Of a stretch of 64,000 bases of DNA, positions 26,562 through 35,139 are shown piece after piece; within the stretch, counting starts at the first letter, position 1, and the number at the start of each line of letters is the position of its first letter. A program made the position numbers and the translations under genes. Under the pieces are notes generated by a model. The model saw nothing but the letters and a program-made list of their open reading frames with translations, searched no databases and had not been told where the DNA came from. The DNA is from Mucilaginibacter_A sp050954285. Its GTDB lineage: Bacteria; Bacteroidota; Bacteroidia; Sphingobacteriales; Sphingobacteriaceae. The stretch is from assembly GCA_050954285.1 (NCBI GenBank), contig JBPBPL010000011.1, positions 62,001 to 126,000 on the forward strand. Reading direction: 5' to 3'.

Positions 26562-27659
26562 ATGTACGATTATTTAATAGTAGGATCTGGCTTATTTGGG
26601 GCTGTATTTGCATATGAGGCTAAAAAAAGAGGAAAAAAATGCTTGATTATAGACAAAAGGAATCACGCCGGTGGAAATGTTTATAATGAAAATATAGAAG
26701 GTATTAATATACATACATATGGTGCGCATATTTTTCATACAAATGATAAACGTATTTGGGATTATGTAAATTCTTTTGTAGAATTTAACCGGTTTACAAA
26801 CACACCTGTTGCTGATTATAAAGGAGTTTTGTATAATCTGCCCTTCAACATGAATACTTTTTACCAATTGTGGAACGTAAAGACTCCTGATGAAGCAAAA
26901 GCAGTGATTGCAGATCAGATTAAAGATCTAAATATCTCAGATCCGCAAAATTTGGAAGAGCAAGCTTTATCTTTGGTTGGAACTGATATTTACGAAAAAC
27001 TGATTAAAGGTTATACCGAAAAGCAATGGGGCCGGGAAGCCAAAGATTTACCCGCATTTATCATTAAAAGGTTACCAGTAAGATTTACTTACGATAATAA
27101 CTACTTCAATGACAGTTATCAGGGCATCCCGAATGGCGGATATAATAAACTAACTGACGGATTACTGGAAGGAACAGAAGTAAGACTTAACGAAAATTAT
27201 TTTGATAACAAGGAATATTATGATTCGTTAGCCCCACAAATTGTATTTACCGGTAAAATTGATCAGTTTTATAATTATCAGTTTGGCAAGCTGCAATACA
27301 GGAGTCTAAAGTTTGAACAACAAACTTTGGATATGGAAAATTATCAGGGAAGTGCGTTAGTAAATTACACTGAAAGAGAAATTCCTTTTACTCGAATTAT
27401 AGAACACAAGCATTTTGAGTTTGGTACACAACCAAAAACAGTTATCACACACGAGTTTCCTGCAGAATGGAATGAAAGTAATGAGCCTTTTTATCCCATT
27501 AACGATCAGCTAAATAATGAAATATATAAAAAATACAAGCAATTAGCTGATAAAGAAAGCAATGTTATTTTTGGAGGCCGCTTGGCAGAATATCGCTATT
27601 ACGATATGCACCAAATTATTGGTTCAGCTCTGAAAAAAGTGGAAACACATTTTAGTTAG
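26562..27659 (+). CDS. glf: UDP-galactopyranose mutase
   Basis: A 365-residue FAD enzyme converting UDP-galactopyranose to UDP-galactofuranose for polysaccharides. The N-terminal FAD fold is clear (IVGSGLFGAVFAYEAKKRG, residues 6-24, then IIDKRNHAGGNVY), as are the active-site segments GAHIFHTND and GYTEKQWG, and the C-terminal FAD-contacting GGRLAEYRYYDMHQIIG. Length is normal. It lies alone between rpoC and the DUF3467 gene, flanked by repeats and followed by its own hairpin. Galactofuranose is therefore a likely component of one of the glycans encoded downstream. Confidence 0.96.
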   Translation: MYDYLIVGSGLFGAVFAYEAKKRGKKCLIIDKRNHAGGNVYNENIEGINIHTYGAHIFHTNDKRIWDYVNSFVEFNRFTNTPVADYKGVLYNLPFNMNTFYQLWNVKTPDEAKAVIADQIKDLNISDPQNLEEQALSLVGTDIYEKLIKGYTEKQWGREAKDLPAFIIKRLPVRFTYDNNYFNDSYQGIPNGGYNKLTDGLLEGTEVRLNENYFDNKEYYDSLAPQIVFTGKIDQFYNYQFGKLQYRSLKFEQQTLDMENYQGSALVNYTEREIPFTRIIEHKHFEFGTQPKTVITHEFPAEWNESNEPFYPINDQLNNEIYKKYKQLADKESNVIFGGRLAEYRYYDMHQIIGSALKKVETHFS

Positions 27660-27700
27660 TTGTAACTCATATTGTCTATTTGCATTTAACAGTTAAGTAA

Positions 27701-27745
27701 AAACCAAACTAAATGGATTTTATTTAAATCCATTTAGTTTGGTTT
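27701..27745. terminator. Perfect 20-bp inverted repeat after glf
   Basis: Arms 27701-27720 and 27726-27745 are perfect complements around 5 bases. A long AT-rich hairpin with T-tracts on the 3' side; likely terminator of glf, but the arm length exceeds a normal terminator. Confidence 0.75.
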
Positions 27746-27750
27746 GTTGA

Positions 27751-27773
27751 TTTTTAGTTAACAAAAGAAGCAT
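27751..27773 (+). repeat. Single variant motif copy (CAAAAGAAGCAT)
   Basis: TTTAGTTAACAAAAGAAGCAT matches the long form of the repeat with C for T before AAAAGAAG. It directly abuts the hairpin at 27701-27745 and precedes the DUF3467 gene. Confidence 0.5.
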
Positions 27774-27791
27774 TATTGAAATATTACTTTG

Positions 27792-28100
27792 ATGGAAGAA
27801 AAAACCGATAACCCGTTAAATATTGAATTATCTGAAGATATGGCTGAAGGGATTTATTCCAATCTGGCCATTATTACACATTCTGATTCTGAGTTTGTGA
27901 TAGATTTTGTTCGTGTAATGCCGGGCGTACCTAAAGCCCGTGTTAAAAGCCGGATTATTTTAACACCCGAACATGCCAAACGGTTGCTAACTGCCTTGGA
28001 AGATAATATCAACGGTTTTGAAGCCATCAATGGAAAAATTAAGATTAAAGAAATTACAGCTTTGCCTATGAATTTTGGTGGACCGATCGGCCAGGCTTAA
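27792..28100 (+). CDS. DUF3467 family protein
   Basis: A 102-residue soluble protein of DUF3467, with the conserved core YSNLAIITHSDSEFVIDFV, the PGVPKARVKSRIILTPEHAKR segment and LL..LEDNI near the C-terminus. Function unknown. In related genomes it usually directly follows rpoC; here glf and repeats lie between (from memory of gene order). TTG 27789 precedes ATG 27792; ATG is chosen. Confidence 0.85.
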   Translation: MEEKTDNPLNIELSEDMAEGIYSNLAIITHSDSEFVIDFVRVMPGVPKARVKSRIILTPEHAKRLLTALEDNINGFEAINGKIKIKEITALPMNFGGPIGQA

Positions 28101-28159
28101 ATTAGGTTAACCTGTTTTTGTTTAAAGTATTTTATTGTAGCTATTTGTTAATATTTACC

Positions 28160-29200
28160 ATGCAATACACACTAAAAATTGCAGCAATTATCCAGGAAAC
28201 AGAAGATACCATTACTTTAATTTTTAACCAGCCTGGGTTAAAAAAAATAAAATATCAGGCCGGCCAATATTTAACCCTGATTTTCAACATTAATAACCGC
28301 CGATACCTTAGACCATATTCTTTTTCCTCTACACCAGAGGTAGATTCAACCCTAAATATAACCATAAAAAGAGTTCCGGGAGGAATAGTATCCAATCATA
28401 TTGCAGATTGCTTAAAGGTAGGAAATGCAGTTGAAGTTATGGAGCCAATGGGTAACTTCACTATAGAAAGCAAAAATATTGGTATTGGTAACAGTTTGGT
28501 TTTTTGGGCTGCAGGTAGTGGCATAACGCCTTTGTTTTCGCTTTTAAAGCGTGTTCTGAATTATAATTTGGCTAAACACATTACACTGGTTTATGGTAAC
28601 CGTAATGCTGAAAGTACTGTTTTTAACGAACAAATATTTGCATTGCAAAAACAGTATTACACCACTTTTAAAGTATGGCATTTCCATACTAAATTAATTG
28701 TTGAAGATCTTCATCCTGAAATAGTTCAAGGGCGCATTGACCCTGAAAAAGTAATTGCGGTATTGAAGCAGGAAAATGACCTGACTAATACCCGACACTT
28801 TATTTGTGGGCCATACGGATTAAAAGAATCTGTAGAAAATTTATTGATGAACAACGGAATAGGGCAAGAAAGTATCTATCATGAAGATTTTGATTTAATA
28901 ACAGATCCTAAAAAATTTGAAGGTATATCAACCAGAAATATAATAATCAGAAAATCCGGAAAACTTTATCCTGTTGAAGTAGTAAAAGGGAGAACAATAT
29001 TAGATGCTTGTTTAGATTCTTTGATTGATTTGTCTTACTCCTGCCAAACCGGAAGTTGCTTGCTTTGTAAGGCAAGGCTGATATGTGGCGAGTTACGTTC
29101 AATATCAGGCGATGTTACCAATCTCAATCTTGGAAATAATGAGTACCTGCTGTGTTGTAATTTGCCCTTAACAGATGACGTTGAGCTTGCAGTTGATTAA
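28160..29200 (+). CDS. FAD/[2Fe-2S] oxidoreductase, probable E3 reductase for CDP-4-keto-3,6-dideoxyhexose synthesis
   Basis: About 346 residues: FAD-binding domain with RPYSFSS (near residue 50), NAD-binding domain starting AAGSGITPLFSLL, and a C-terminal plant-type ferredoxin domain with Cys295, Cys300, Cys303 (C-x4-C-x2-C) and Cys332/333. It lies 11 bases before rfbF and the genes for the dideoxysugar dehydrase (RfbH), which needs an NADH-driven two-electron donor (E3, AscD/RfbI). The order FAD-NAD-[2Fe-2S] is that of PaaE/HmpA-type reductases, not of the known E3 enzymes, whose cluster is N-terminal. The frame reaches TTG 28118, but ATG 28160 begins the domain. Role from context. Confidence 0.75.
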   Translation: MQYTLKIAAIIQETEDTITLIFNQPGLKKIKYQAGQYLTLIFNINNRRYLRPYSFSSTPEVDSTLNITIKRVPGGIVSNHIADCLKVGNAVEVMEPMGNFTIESKNIGIGNSLVFWAAGSGITPLFSLLKRVLNYNLAKHITLVYGNRNAESTVFNEQIFALQKQYYTTFKVWHFHTKLIVEDLHPEIVQGRIDPEKVIAVLKQENDLTNTRHFICGPYGLKESVENLLMNNGIGQESIYHEDFDLITDPKKFEGISTRNIIIRKSGKLYPVEVVKGRTILDACLDSLIDLSYSCQTGSCLLCKARLICGELRSISGDVTNLNLGNNEYLLCCNLPLTDDVELAVD

Positions 29201-29211
29201 AAAATGCTAAA

Positions 29212-29982
29212 ATGAAAGTTGTACTTCTTGCAGGCGGTTTAGGAACACGTTTATCCGAAGAAACTGTAATCAAACCAAAACCTATGGTAGAAATAGGGGG
29301 TATGCCAATTTTATGGCATATCATGAAAATCTATTCCTCGTATGGTTTTAATGATTTCGTGATTTGTTTGGGGTATAAGGGATACATTATTAAAGAATAC
29401 TTTGCAAACTATTTCCTCCACAGATCCGATGTAACCATTGATTTAAGTAATAATGAATTAAAAATCCATGATTCTCAAGCTGAGCCTTGGAAAATAACTC
29501 TGGTAGATACTGGAAACGAAACTATGACCGGTGGAAGGATTAAAAAAATAAGACAACATATTGGAAATGAAACATTTATGTTAACTTATGGAGATGGTTT
29601 AGCTAATGTTGATATAACAGAACTTTATCAGTTTCACAAAAACAATAAAAAATACTGTACTGTAACTGCTGTTCAGCCATCGGGCAGGTTTGGTGCATTA
29701 AATCTTTTAGCGGATCAAACAGTCCATTCTTTTATGGAGAAACCAAAAGGAGATGGTTCCTGGATCAATGGTGGGTATTTTGTTTGCGAACCACAAGTTT
29801 TTGATTATATCGAAGGGGATTATACATTGTGGGAACGTGAACCGATGGAAAAAATAGCAGCAGAAGGGCAAATGGTTGCCTTTGAGCATAAAGGTTTTTG
29901 GAAGCCAATGGATACGCTGCGAGAGAAACATGAACTGGAAGAAGACTGGGTGATGAACAGGGCTAAATGGAAAGTTTGGTAA
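29212..29982 (+). CDS. rfbF: Glucose-1-phosphate cytidylyltransferase
   Basis: A 256-residue nucleotidyltransferase making CDP-glucose from CTP and glucose-1-phosphate, first step of the 3,6-dideoxyhexose pathway. The pyrophosphorylase loop GGLGTRLSEETVIKPKPM (residues 8-25), the metal-binding TYGDGLANVD and the C-terminal GFWKPMDTLREK signature of this subfamily are present. The rfbG ATG follows one base after the stop. Confidence 0.95.
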   Translation: MKVVLLAGGLGTRLSEETVIKPKPMVEIGGMPILWHIMKIYSSYGFNDFVICLGYKGYIIKEYFANYFLHRSDVTIDLSNNELKIHDSQAEPWKITLVDTGNETMTGGRIKKIRQHIGNETFMLTYGDGLANVDITELYQFHKNNKKYCTVTAVQPSGRFGALNLLADQTVHSFMEKPKGDGSWINGGYFVCEPQVFDYIEGDYTLWEREPMEKIAAEGQMVAFEHKGFWKPMDTLREKHELEEDWVMNRAKWKVW

Positions 29983-29983
29983 A

Positions 29984-31075
29984 ATGAGTTTCTGGAATTG
30001 TTATCAGGGAAAAAAAGTACTACTAACCGGACATACAGGTTTTAAAGGGTCATGGCTGGCTATTTGGTTAAAAGAACTCGGTGCAGAGGTTTATGGATAT
30101 GCATTAGCGCCACAATCTGAATTGGATAATTTTGTGACTTGTAATTTAGTTAAAGAAATTAACCATTTTGAAGCCGACGTACGTGACGCAGCAAAATTAA
30201 ATGCTTATTTTCAGGAAGTACAGCCGGATATCGCTTTTCATTTGGCTGCACAACCATTGGTGTTACTATCTTATGAAGACCCTGCAGGAACTTTCGAAAC
30301 AAATTTAATGGGTACAGTGAATTTTTTTGAGGCTGTCCGCAAAACTTCTTCAGTAAAAGCAGCAGTAAACATTACAAGTGATAAATGTTATGATAATAAA
30401 GAATGGATTTGGGGCTATCGGGAAAATGACCCAATGGGCGGTAAAGATCCTTATAGTGCTTCAAAAGGCTGTTCCGAACTGATAACTTCTTCCTATATAC
30501 ATTCGTTTTTTACTCAGGAAAATACCTGTGCTGTAGGATCTGGCCGGGCAGGCAATGTCATTGGTGGCGGTGATTGGGCAGCAGATAGGATCGTACCTGA
30601 TTATTTTCGGGCTGTTAATGCTGGCAGAAAAATGGTATTGCGTAACCCTGATGCAACCCGTCCATGGCAACATGTGCTCGAACCTCTAAGTGGCTATCTC
30701 AATTTAGGTACAATGCTGTTTTTACAAGGTAAAAAATATGCTGGTGGCTGGAACTTTGGGCCGCAGGATACCAATAATTATTCGGTAAAAGAACTAATAC
30801 AAAAAATTAAACTGGTTGAAGGTTCGGGTGGTTTTGAATTTTCTGCAAATACCTTCAAACCTCATGAGGCTACATTTTTAAAGTTGGATATATCAAAAGC
30901 GGTTAACAGGCTGAATTGGAAGCCTGTTTTAAATTTTGATGAAACGGTGCAGTTCACTGTTAATGGTTATCAGGCAGAAAAGAACAAACAGGATGTTCTG
31001 GGCAGCAGAATCAGGCAAATTCAAGCTTATGTAGATAAAGCACGAGATATGGTATCTTGGGCAACAATTTCTTAA
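29984..31075 (+). CDS. rfbG: CDP-glucose 4,6-dehydratase
   Basis: A 363-residue extended short-chain dehydrogenase that turns CDP-glucose into CDP-4-keto-6-deoxyglucose. It has the NAD-binding GHTGFKGSWL (residues 16-25), LAAQPLVLLSY and the catalytic Y-x3-K in DPYSASKGCSEL. Intact length. rfbH follows with only three bases between stop and start. Confidence 0.95.
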   Translation: MSFWNCYQGKKVLLTGHTGFKGSWLAIWLKELGAEVYGYALAPQSELDNFVTCNLVKEINHFEADVRDAAKLNAYFQEVQPDIAFHLAAQPLVLLSYEDPAGTFETNLMGTVNFFEAVRKTSSVKAAVNITSDKCYDNKEWIWGYRENDPMGGKDPYSASKGCSELITSSYIHSFFTQENTCAVGSGRAGNVIGGGDWAADRIVPDYFRAVNAGRKMVLRNPDATRPWQHVLEPLSGYLNLGTMLFLQGKKYAGGWNFGPQDTNNYSVKELIQKIKLVEGSGGFEFSANTFKPHEATFLKLDISKAVNRLNWKPVLNFDETVQFTVNGYQAEKNKQDVLGSRIRQIQAYVDKARDMVSWATIS

Positions 31076-31078
31076 TAA

Positions 31079-32368
31079 ATGACAATGGCAAATACTTTAA
31101 TCAGAAATTTAGAATTCAAACTGAATGTTTCCGGTTCTATCGAGCCTGGTAAAGATTACATACCAGTTACCGGAAAACTCATTGAAGAAGATGATTTATT
31201 GCTGGGCATGGAAGCTATGGCCGATGGCTGGCTGACAGCAGGGCGTTTTGCCAATCAGTTTGAAAAAGAGTTTGCAGCTTACTTTGATGCCCCAAAATGT
31301 TTACTGGTCAATTCGGGTTCCTCAGCAAATCTGGTTGCATTTTATGCTTTAACTTCACCAAAATTAGGCGAACGTGCTATAAAACCAGGTGATGAAGTAA
31401 TTACGGTTGCGGCTGGCTTTCCAACTACAATTAATCCGGTTATTCAATTCGGCGCAGTGCCCGTTTTTGTAGATGTAGATATTGTTACGCATAATGTTTT
31501 GGCTGATCAGATAGAACTGGCCGTGTCACCAAAAACAAAAGCGATTATGATTGCGCATTCTTTAGGTAATCCGTTTAATCTGGATGAAGTAATGCGTGTT
31601 GCCAAAAAATATAATTTATGGCTGGTAGAAGATAATTGTGATGCCTTAGGCGCAACTTACCGCAATAAAAAAACTGGAACTTTTGGTGATATTTCTACAT
31701 TTTCATTTTATCCTGCCCATCATATTACCATGGGTGAAGGTGGAGCTGTAATAATTAACAATCCTATACTATCAAAAATTGCAGAAAGCTTTCGTGATTG
31801 GGGTCGGGATTGTTACTGTGAGCCAGGAAAAGATAATACCTGCGGTTGTAGATTTTCCCAGCAATTAGGAAACTTACCTTATGGATACGATCATAAATAT
31901 ACTTATTCTCATATTGGTTTTAATTTGAAAGTAACCGATATGCAGGCAGCTTTAGGTGTTTCTCAATTACAAAAAGTAGATCTCTTTATTCAAAAAAGAA
32001 GGGAAAATCATCAGGCTTTATATCAGCGTATGAAGGAATTTGAAGATATTTTTATTCTTTCTGAACCTACTCCGGAAAGTAACCCTTCCTGGTTTGGCTT
32101 TTTGCTGACTTTAAGGGAAGGAGATTCGAACGACAGGCACATGCTGGTACAGCATCTGGAACAGCAAAAAATAGGTACAAGGTTATTATTTGGGGGTAAT
32201 TTGTTGAAACAGCCAGCTTATGTAAATATAAACCATCGTGTGATTGGTAACCTCGAAAATACAGATATAATTATGAACCAGTCTTTCTGGCTGGGCGTAT
32301 GGCCGGGCCTTAACGAAAACCATTACGATTATATTTACGAAGTTATTAAATCCTATCTTCAAGATTAG
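31079..32368 (+). CDS. rfbH: CDP-4-keto-6-deoxyglucose 3-dehydrase (E1)
   Basis: A 429-residue PMP-dependent, [2Fe-2S] enzyme of the aminotransferase fold that removes the C3 hydroxyl. The PLP-lysine of aminotransferases is replaced by histidine (FYPAHHITMGEGG, His214-His215), the hallmark of this dehydrase, and cysteines for the iron-sulfur cluster are visible at 245, 247, 255 and 257 (CYCEPGKDNTCGC). It needs the E3 reductase encoded upstream. ATG 31079 and ATG 31085 are both possible. A repeat pair follows the gene. Confidence 0.95.
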   Translation: MTMANTLIRNLEFKLNVSGSIEPGKDYIPVTGKLIEEDDLLLGMEAMADGWLTAGRFANQFEKEFAAYFDAPKCLLVNSGSSANLVAFYALTSPKLGERAIKPGDEVITVAAGFPTTINPVIQFGAVPVFVDVDIVTHNVLADQIELAVSPKTKAIMIAHSLGNPFNLDEVMRVAKKYNLWLVEDNCDALGATYRNKKTGTFGDISTFSFYPAHHITMGEGGAVIINNPILSKIAESFRDWGRDCYCEPGKDNTCGCRFSQQLGNLPYGYDHKYTYSHIGFNLKVTDMQAALGVSQLQKVDLFIQKRRENHQALYQRMKEFEDIFILSEPTPESNPSWFGFLLTLREGDSNDRHMLVQHLEQQKIGTRLLFGGNLLKQPAYVNINHRVIGNLENTDIIMNQSFWLGVWPGLNENHYDYIYEVIKSYLQD

Positions 32369-32393
32369 GTTGATAAACGACTAATAAAACCTG

Positions 32394-32489
32394 CAATGCT
32401 TCTTTTAGCACTAAAAAATCCCATGGGCTTTGAGACAGCTGAAATCCAGGTTTTTTTAGGTCTTGATTTTCTATCGATAAAAGAAGCAT
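32394..32489. repeat. Inverted TAAAAGAAG motif pair downstream of rfbH
   Basis: AATGCTTCTTTTAGC at the left and TCGATAAAAGAAGCAT at the right, 96 bases outer span, same size as the pair at 36234-36329. Contains no ORF. Confidence 0.75.
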
Positions 32490-32580
32490 GGCCAATGGAG
32501 AAAATTTATCTACCGCAGAATCATTGTAAACCATCCAAATGAGCAAATGTTTAAAAATTTCCTAAAATGATAAATTGGTT

Positions 32581-32588
32581 TACTTTTG
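32581..32588 (+). promoter_or_regulatory. -7 element for the first polysaccharide export operon
   Basis: TACTTTTG fits TAnnTTTG and lies 55 bases before the ATG at 32644, downstream of the repeat pair. No clear TTG at -33. Confidence 0.5.
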
Positions 32589-32643
32589 CAGAAATAATAT
32601 CTCAGATCGGAGTTGTAAAAGTAAAAGCTCTGCTTATTAATTT

Positions 32644-35112
32644 ATGAACAAAACGTTTATTTTCATAGTTTCCTTTTTTATTTTTACTTGCTGCAGTGCC
32701 ATCAATCATGCTTCGGCTCAAATAAACCAACAAAACCTTTCTTCAGTTAACGTTGATAATCTGACCGATCAACAAATTAAACAATTCCTGCAACAGGCGC
32801 AAAGCTCAGGATTAAGTGATGCTGAATTGCTACAGCAAGCGCAAAATCGGGGCATGTCAGCATCTCAAATTCAAAAGTTACAAGCACGTGTACAAAATAT
32901 ACGCAGTAAAAACAGTAGTAGCATTAATGACAGTAGTGCAACCCAAAGCAGAAGCCTGAATTACAAACCGGAAAGACCTGATACATCTGATAGGAATATT
33001 GTTTTTGAAAGTTTAAAACCAAGGATATTTGGTGCAGATCTATTTAAAAATAAAAATCTTTCTTTCGAGCCGAACCTTAAATTAGCAACACCTGTAAATT
33101 ATATTGTTGGGCCAGAAGATCAGTTAAATATAAATGTTTATGGTAACTCTTTAATAAACTGGAAACTCGATGTTTCTCCAGAAGGTAATATCAATATACC
33201 TGGAATAGGTATTATAAATGTTGCTGGTAAAACCATAGAAAATGTCACTACTACCATAAAAAGCAAGCTTGCAGCTAATAACTATGCCATTGGGCGCGGC
33301 ACGAACGTGCAAGTGAACTTAGGCAATATCCGTAGTATTAAAGTGATTATGATCGGGCAGCTTGTAAAACCTGGCTCTTATACTTTGCCATCTTTGGCAA
33401 CTGTTTTTAATGCGCTTTATGCTGCCGGAGGGCCGAGTGAAACAGGTAGTTTTAGGCAAATTGAAATTATTAGAAACAGCCGTATTATCAGGATATTGGA
33501 TATATATGATTTTCTGGTGAAAGGGAGTCAAAAGGATAATATTGGCTTGCAGGATCAGGATATTATACGCATACCAACTTATCGTACACGGGTAGAATTA
33601 GCCGGACAAATTAAAATACCTGCTTTATTTGAGGTTTTGCCCGGAGAAAGCTTGCAAACGGTTTTAAATTATGCTGGCGGTTTTACAGACAGTGCTTATA
33701 CTGCAAGGATAAAAGTCACCCAAATTAGTGATCAGCAACATAAACTGACTGATGTTGTTGAAGCTGATTATAAAAACTATATGCCGTTACGGGGTGATAA
33801 GTTTTATGTTGAATCTATAATTAATCGTTTTGAAAACAGGGTTATTATTAATGGAGCCGTTTATCGGCCGGGAGAATATGAATTACAAAATGGTTTAACC
33901 CTATCAAAATTAATACAGAATGCGGCAGGATTAAAAGAAGATGCATTTACTGAACGTGGTACAATTACCCGATTGAAACCTGATAATAGTACCCAAATCA
34001 TTGATTTTAGTGTAAAGGATGTACTAAATAAAGTTGGTGATATTGCTTTACAACGAGAGGATGTTATAAATATATCATCCATATTTGATCTTCGGGATAA
34101 ATACACTATCACTATAAACGGTTCCATTAGAAAACCTGGAATTTTTGCTTTTGGTGATAACATGAAAGTAGAAGATTTAATCTTAAAAGCAGGTGGTTTT
34201 TCAGAAGGCGCAACTTCTAGACGTATTGAAGTTGCACGTAGGGTTAATAATGCAGATCCAAAATCAAAAAACACAAAAGTTTCACAAGTTTTTAGTGTTG
34301 ATGTTGATAATGAATTGAAGCTAAACGGTATAGGTTTTATATTAAAACCCTTTGATATTGTTTCCATTTACAGTTTACCAGGATACGAGAAACAAAAAAC
34401 AGTGAAAGTAGAAGGCGAAGTGTTGTATCCGGGATCTTACACCATTCAAACTAAAAATGAAAAAATATCAGATCTGATTAATCGTGCCGGCGGATTAACC
34501 GTTTCCGCAGATGTAGAGGGCGGTTCATTAAAAAGAGAGAATATTGCGATTTTAGGTATAGATAAAAACAAATCTGATACGAGTACTATCGCATTGGAAA
34601 GAACAGAACGTTTAAACCGGTTAAAAAGAACTTTAAAGGATTCCAGTAATAATGTAAATACTCAGCCGAGAAATAATTACGTTGGGATCAATCTGTTCAA
34701 GATTTTAAATACACCAGGCTCAAAAATTGATTTATTATTAGAAGATGGTGATGTATTGAGAATTCCGAAGCAACAGCAGATAGTACGTGTAAATGGTGAA
34801 GTATTATATCCAAGTGCTGTGGTATATGATAAGGCAAAATCTTTTAAAGGTTATGTTTTAAACGCAGGTGGATTCTCACCAACGGCATATAAAAAAGGTT
34901 CTTATATAATTTATCCAAATGGAACAGTAAAAGGTACAAGAAAACTTTTTTTCTTTAACAACCATCCAAAAGTTAAACCAGGAAGTGAAATATTTGTACC
35001 TGTAAAACCGAAGAGTATTGGCAATACAATAGCAAGTATTTTAGGCTTTACCAGTGGCATTGCTTCATTAGGTGCTATAATTTTAGGGATAGTAAGTGTG
35101 ATAAAAAGATAA
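32644..35112 (+). CDS. SLBB-domain outer-membrane polysaccharide export protein (Wza-like), locus 1
   Basis: An 822-residue secreted protein with an N-terminal signal peptide (cleavage near NHASAQ), a Gln/Leu-rich helical segment (about 30-95), a polysaccharide biosynthesis/export domain (about 148-235, VGPEDQLNINVYG), then five or more SLBB repeats (e.g. VKPGSYTLPSLATVFNALYA, IKIPALFEVLPGESL, YRPGEYELQNGLTL, VLYPGSYTIQTKNE). A C-terminal helix (about 795-820) probably crosses the outer membrane, as in Wza. It works with the Wzz-like protein 27 bases downstream to export polymer. Longer than Wza because of extra SLBB repeats, as usual in Bacteroidota. Confidence 0.9.
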   Translation: MNKTFIFIVSFFIFTCCSAINHASAQINQQNLSSVNVDNLTDQQIKQFLQQAQSSGLSDAELLQQAQNRGMSASQIQKLQARVQNIRSKNSSSINDSSATQSRSLNYKPERPDTSDRNIVFESLKPRIFGADLFKNKNLSFEPNLKLATPVNYIVGPEDQLNINVYGNSLINWKLDVSPEGNINIPGIGIINVAGKTIENVTTTIKSKLAANNYAIGRGTNVQVNLGNIRSIKVIMIGQLVKPGSYTLPSLATVFNALYAAGGPSETGSFRQIEIIRNSRIIRILDIYDFLVKGSQKDNIGLQDQDIIRIPTYRTRVELAGQIKIPALFEVLPGESLQTVLNYAGGFTDSAYTARIKVTQISDQQHKLTDVVEADYKNYMPLRGDKFYVESIINRFENRVIINGAVYRPGEYELQNGLTLSKLIQNAAGLKEDAFTERGTITRLKPDNSTQIIDFSVKDVLNKVGDIALQREDVINISSIFDLRDKYTITINGSIRKPGIFAFGDNMKVEDLILKAGGFSEGATSRRIEVARRVNNADPKSKNTKVSQVFSVDVDNELKLNGIGFILKPFDIVSIYSLPGYEKQKTVKVEGEVLYPGSYTIQTKNEKISDLINRAGGLTVSADVEGGSLKRENIAILGIDKNKSDTSTIALERTERLNRLKRTLKDSSNNVNTQPRNNYVGINLFKILNTPGSKIDLLLEDGDVLRIPKQQQIVRVNGEVLYPSAVVYDKAKSFKGYVLNAGGFSPTAYKKGSYIIYPNGTVKGTRKLFFFNNHPKVKPGSEIFVPVKPKSIGNTIASILGFTSGIASLGAIILGIVSVIKR

Positions 35113-35139
35113 TGAATATCAACAAATACTTAGTTAATA

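Noticed and set aside
27789..28100. Riboswitch in the glf-DUF3467 gap
   Set aside because: The strong hairpin is a simple symmetrical stem with no multi-branched pattern, and the downstream gene gives no ligand hint.
32760..32910. Gln-rich repetitive segment of the SLBB exporter as a DNA repeat array
   Set aside because: Repetition is only at amino-acid level (helical Q/A/L-rich), not in the DNA, and no unit length holds.
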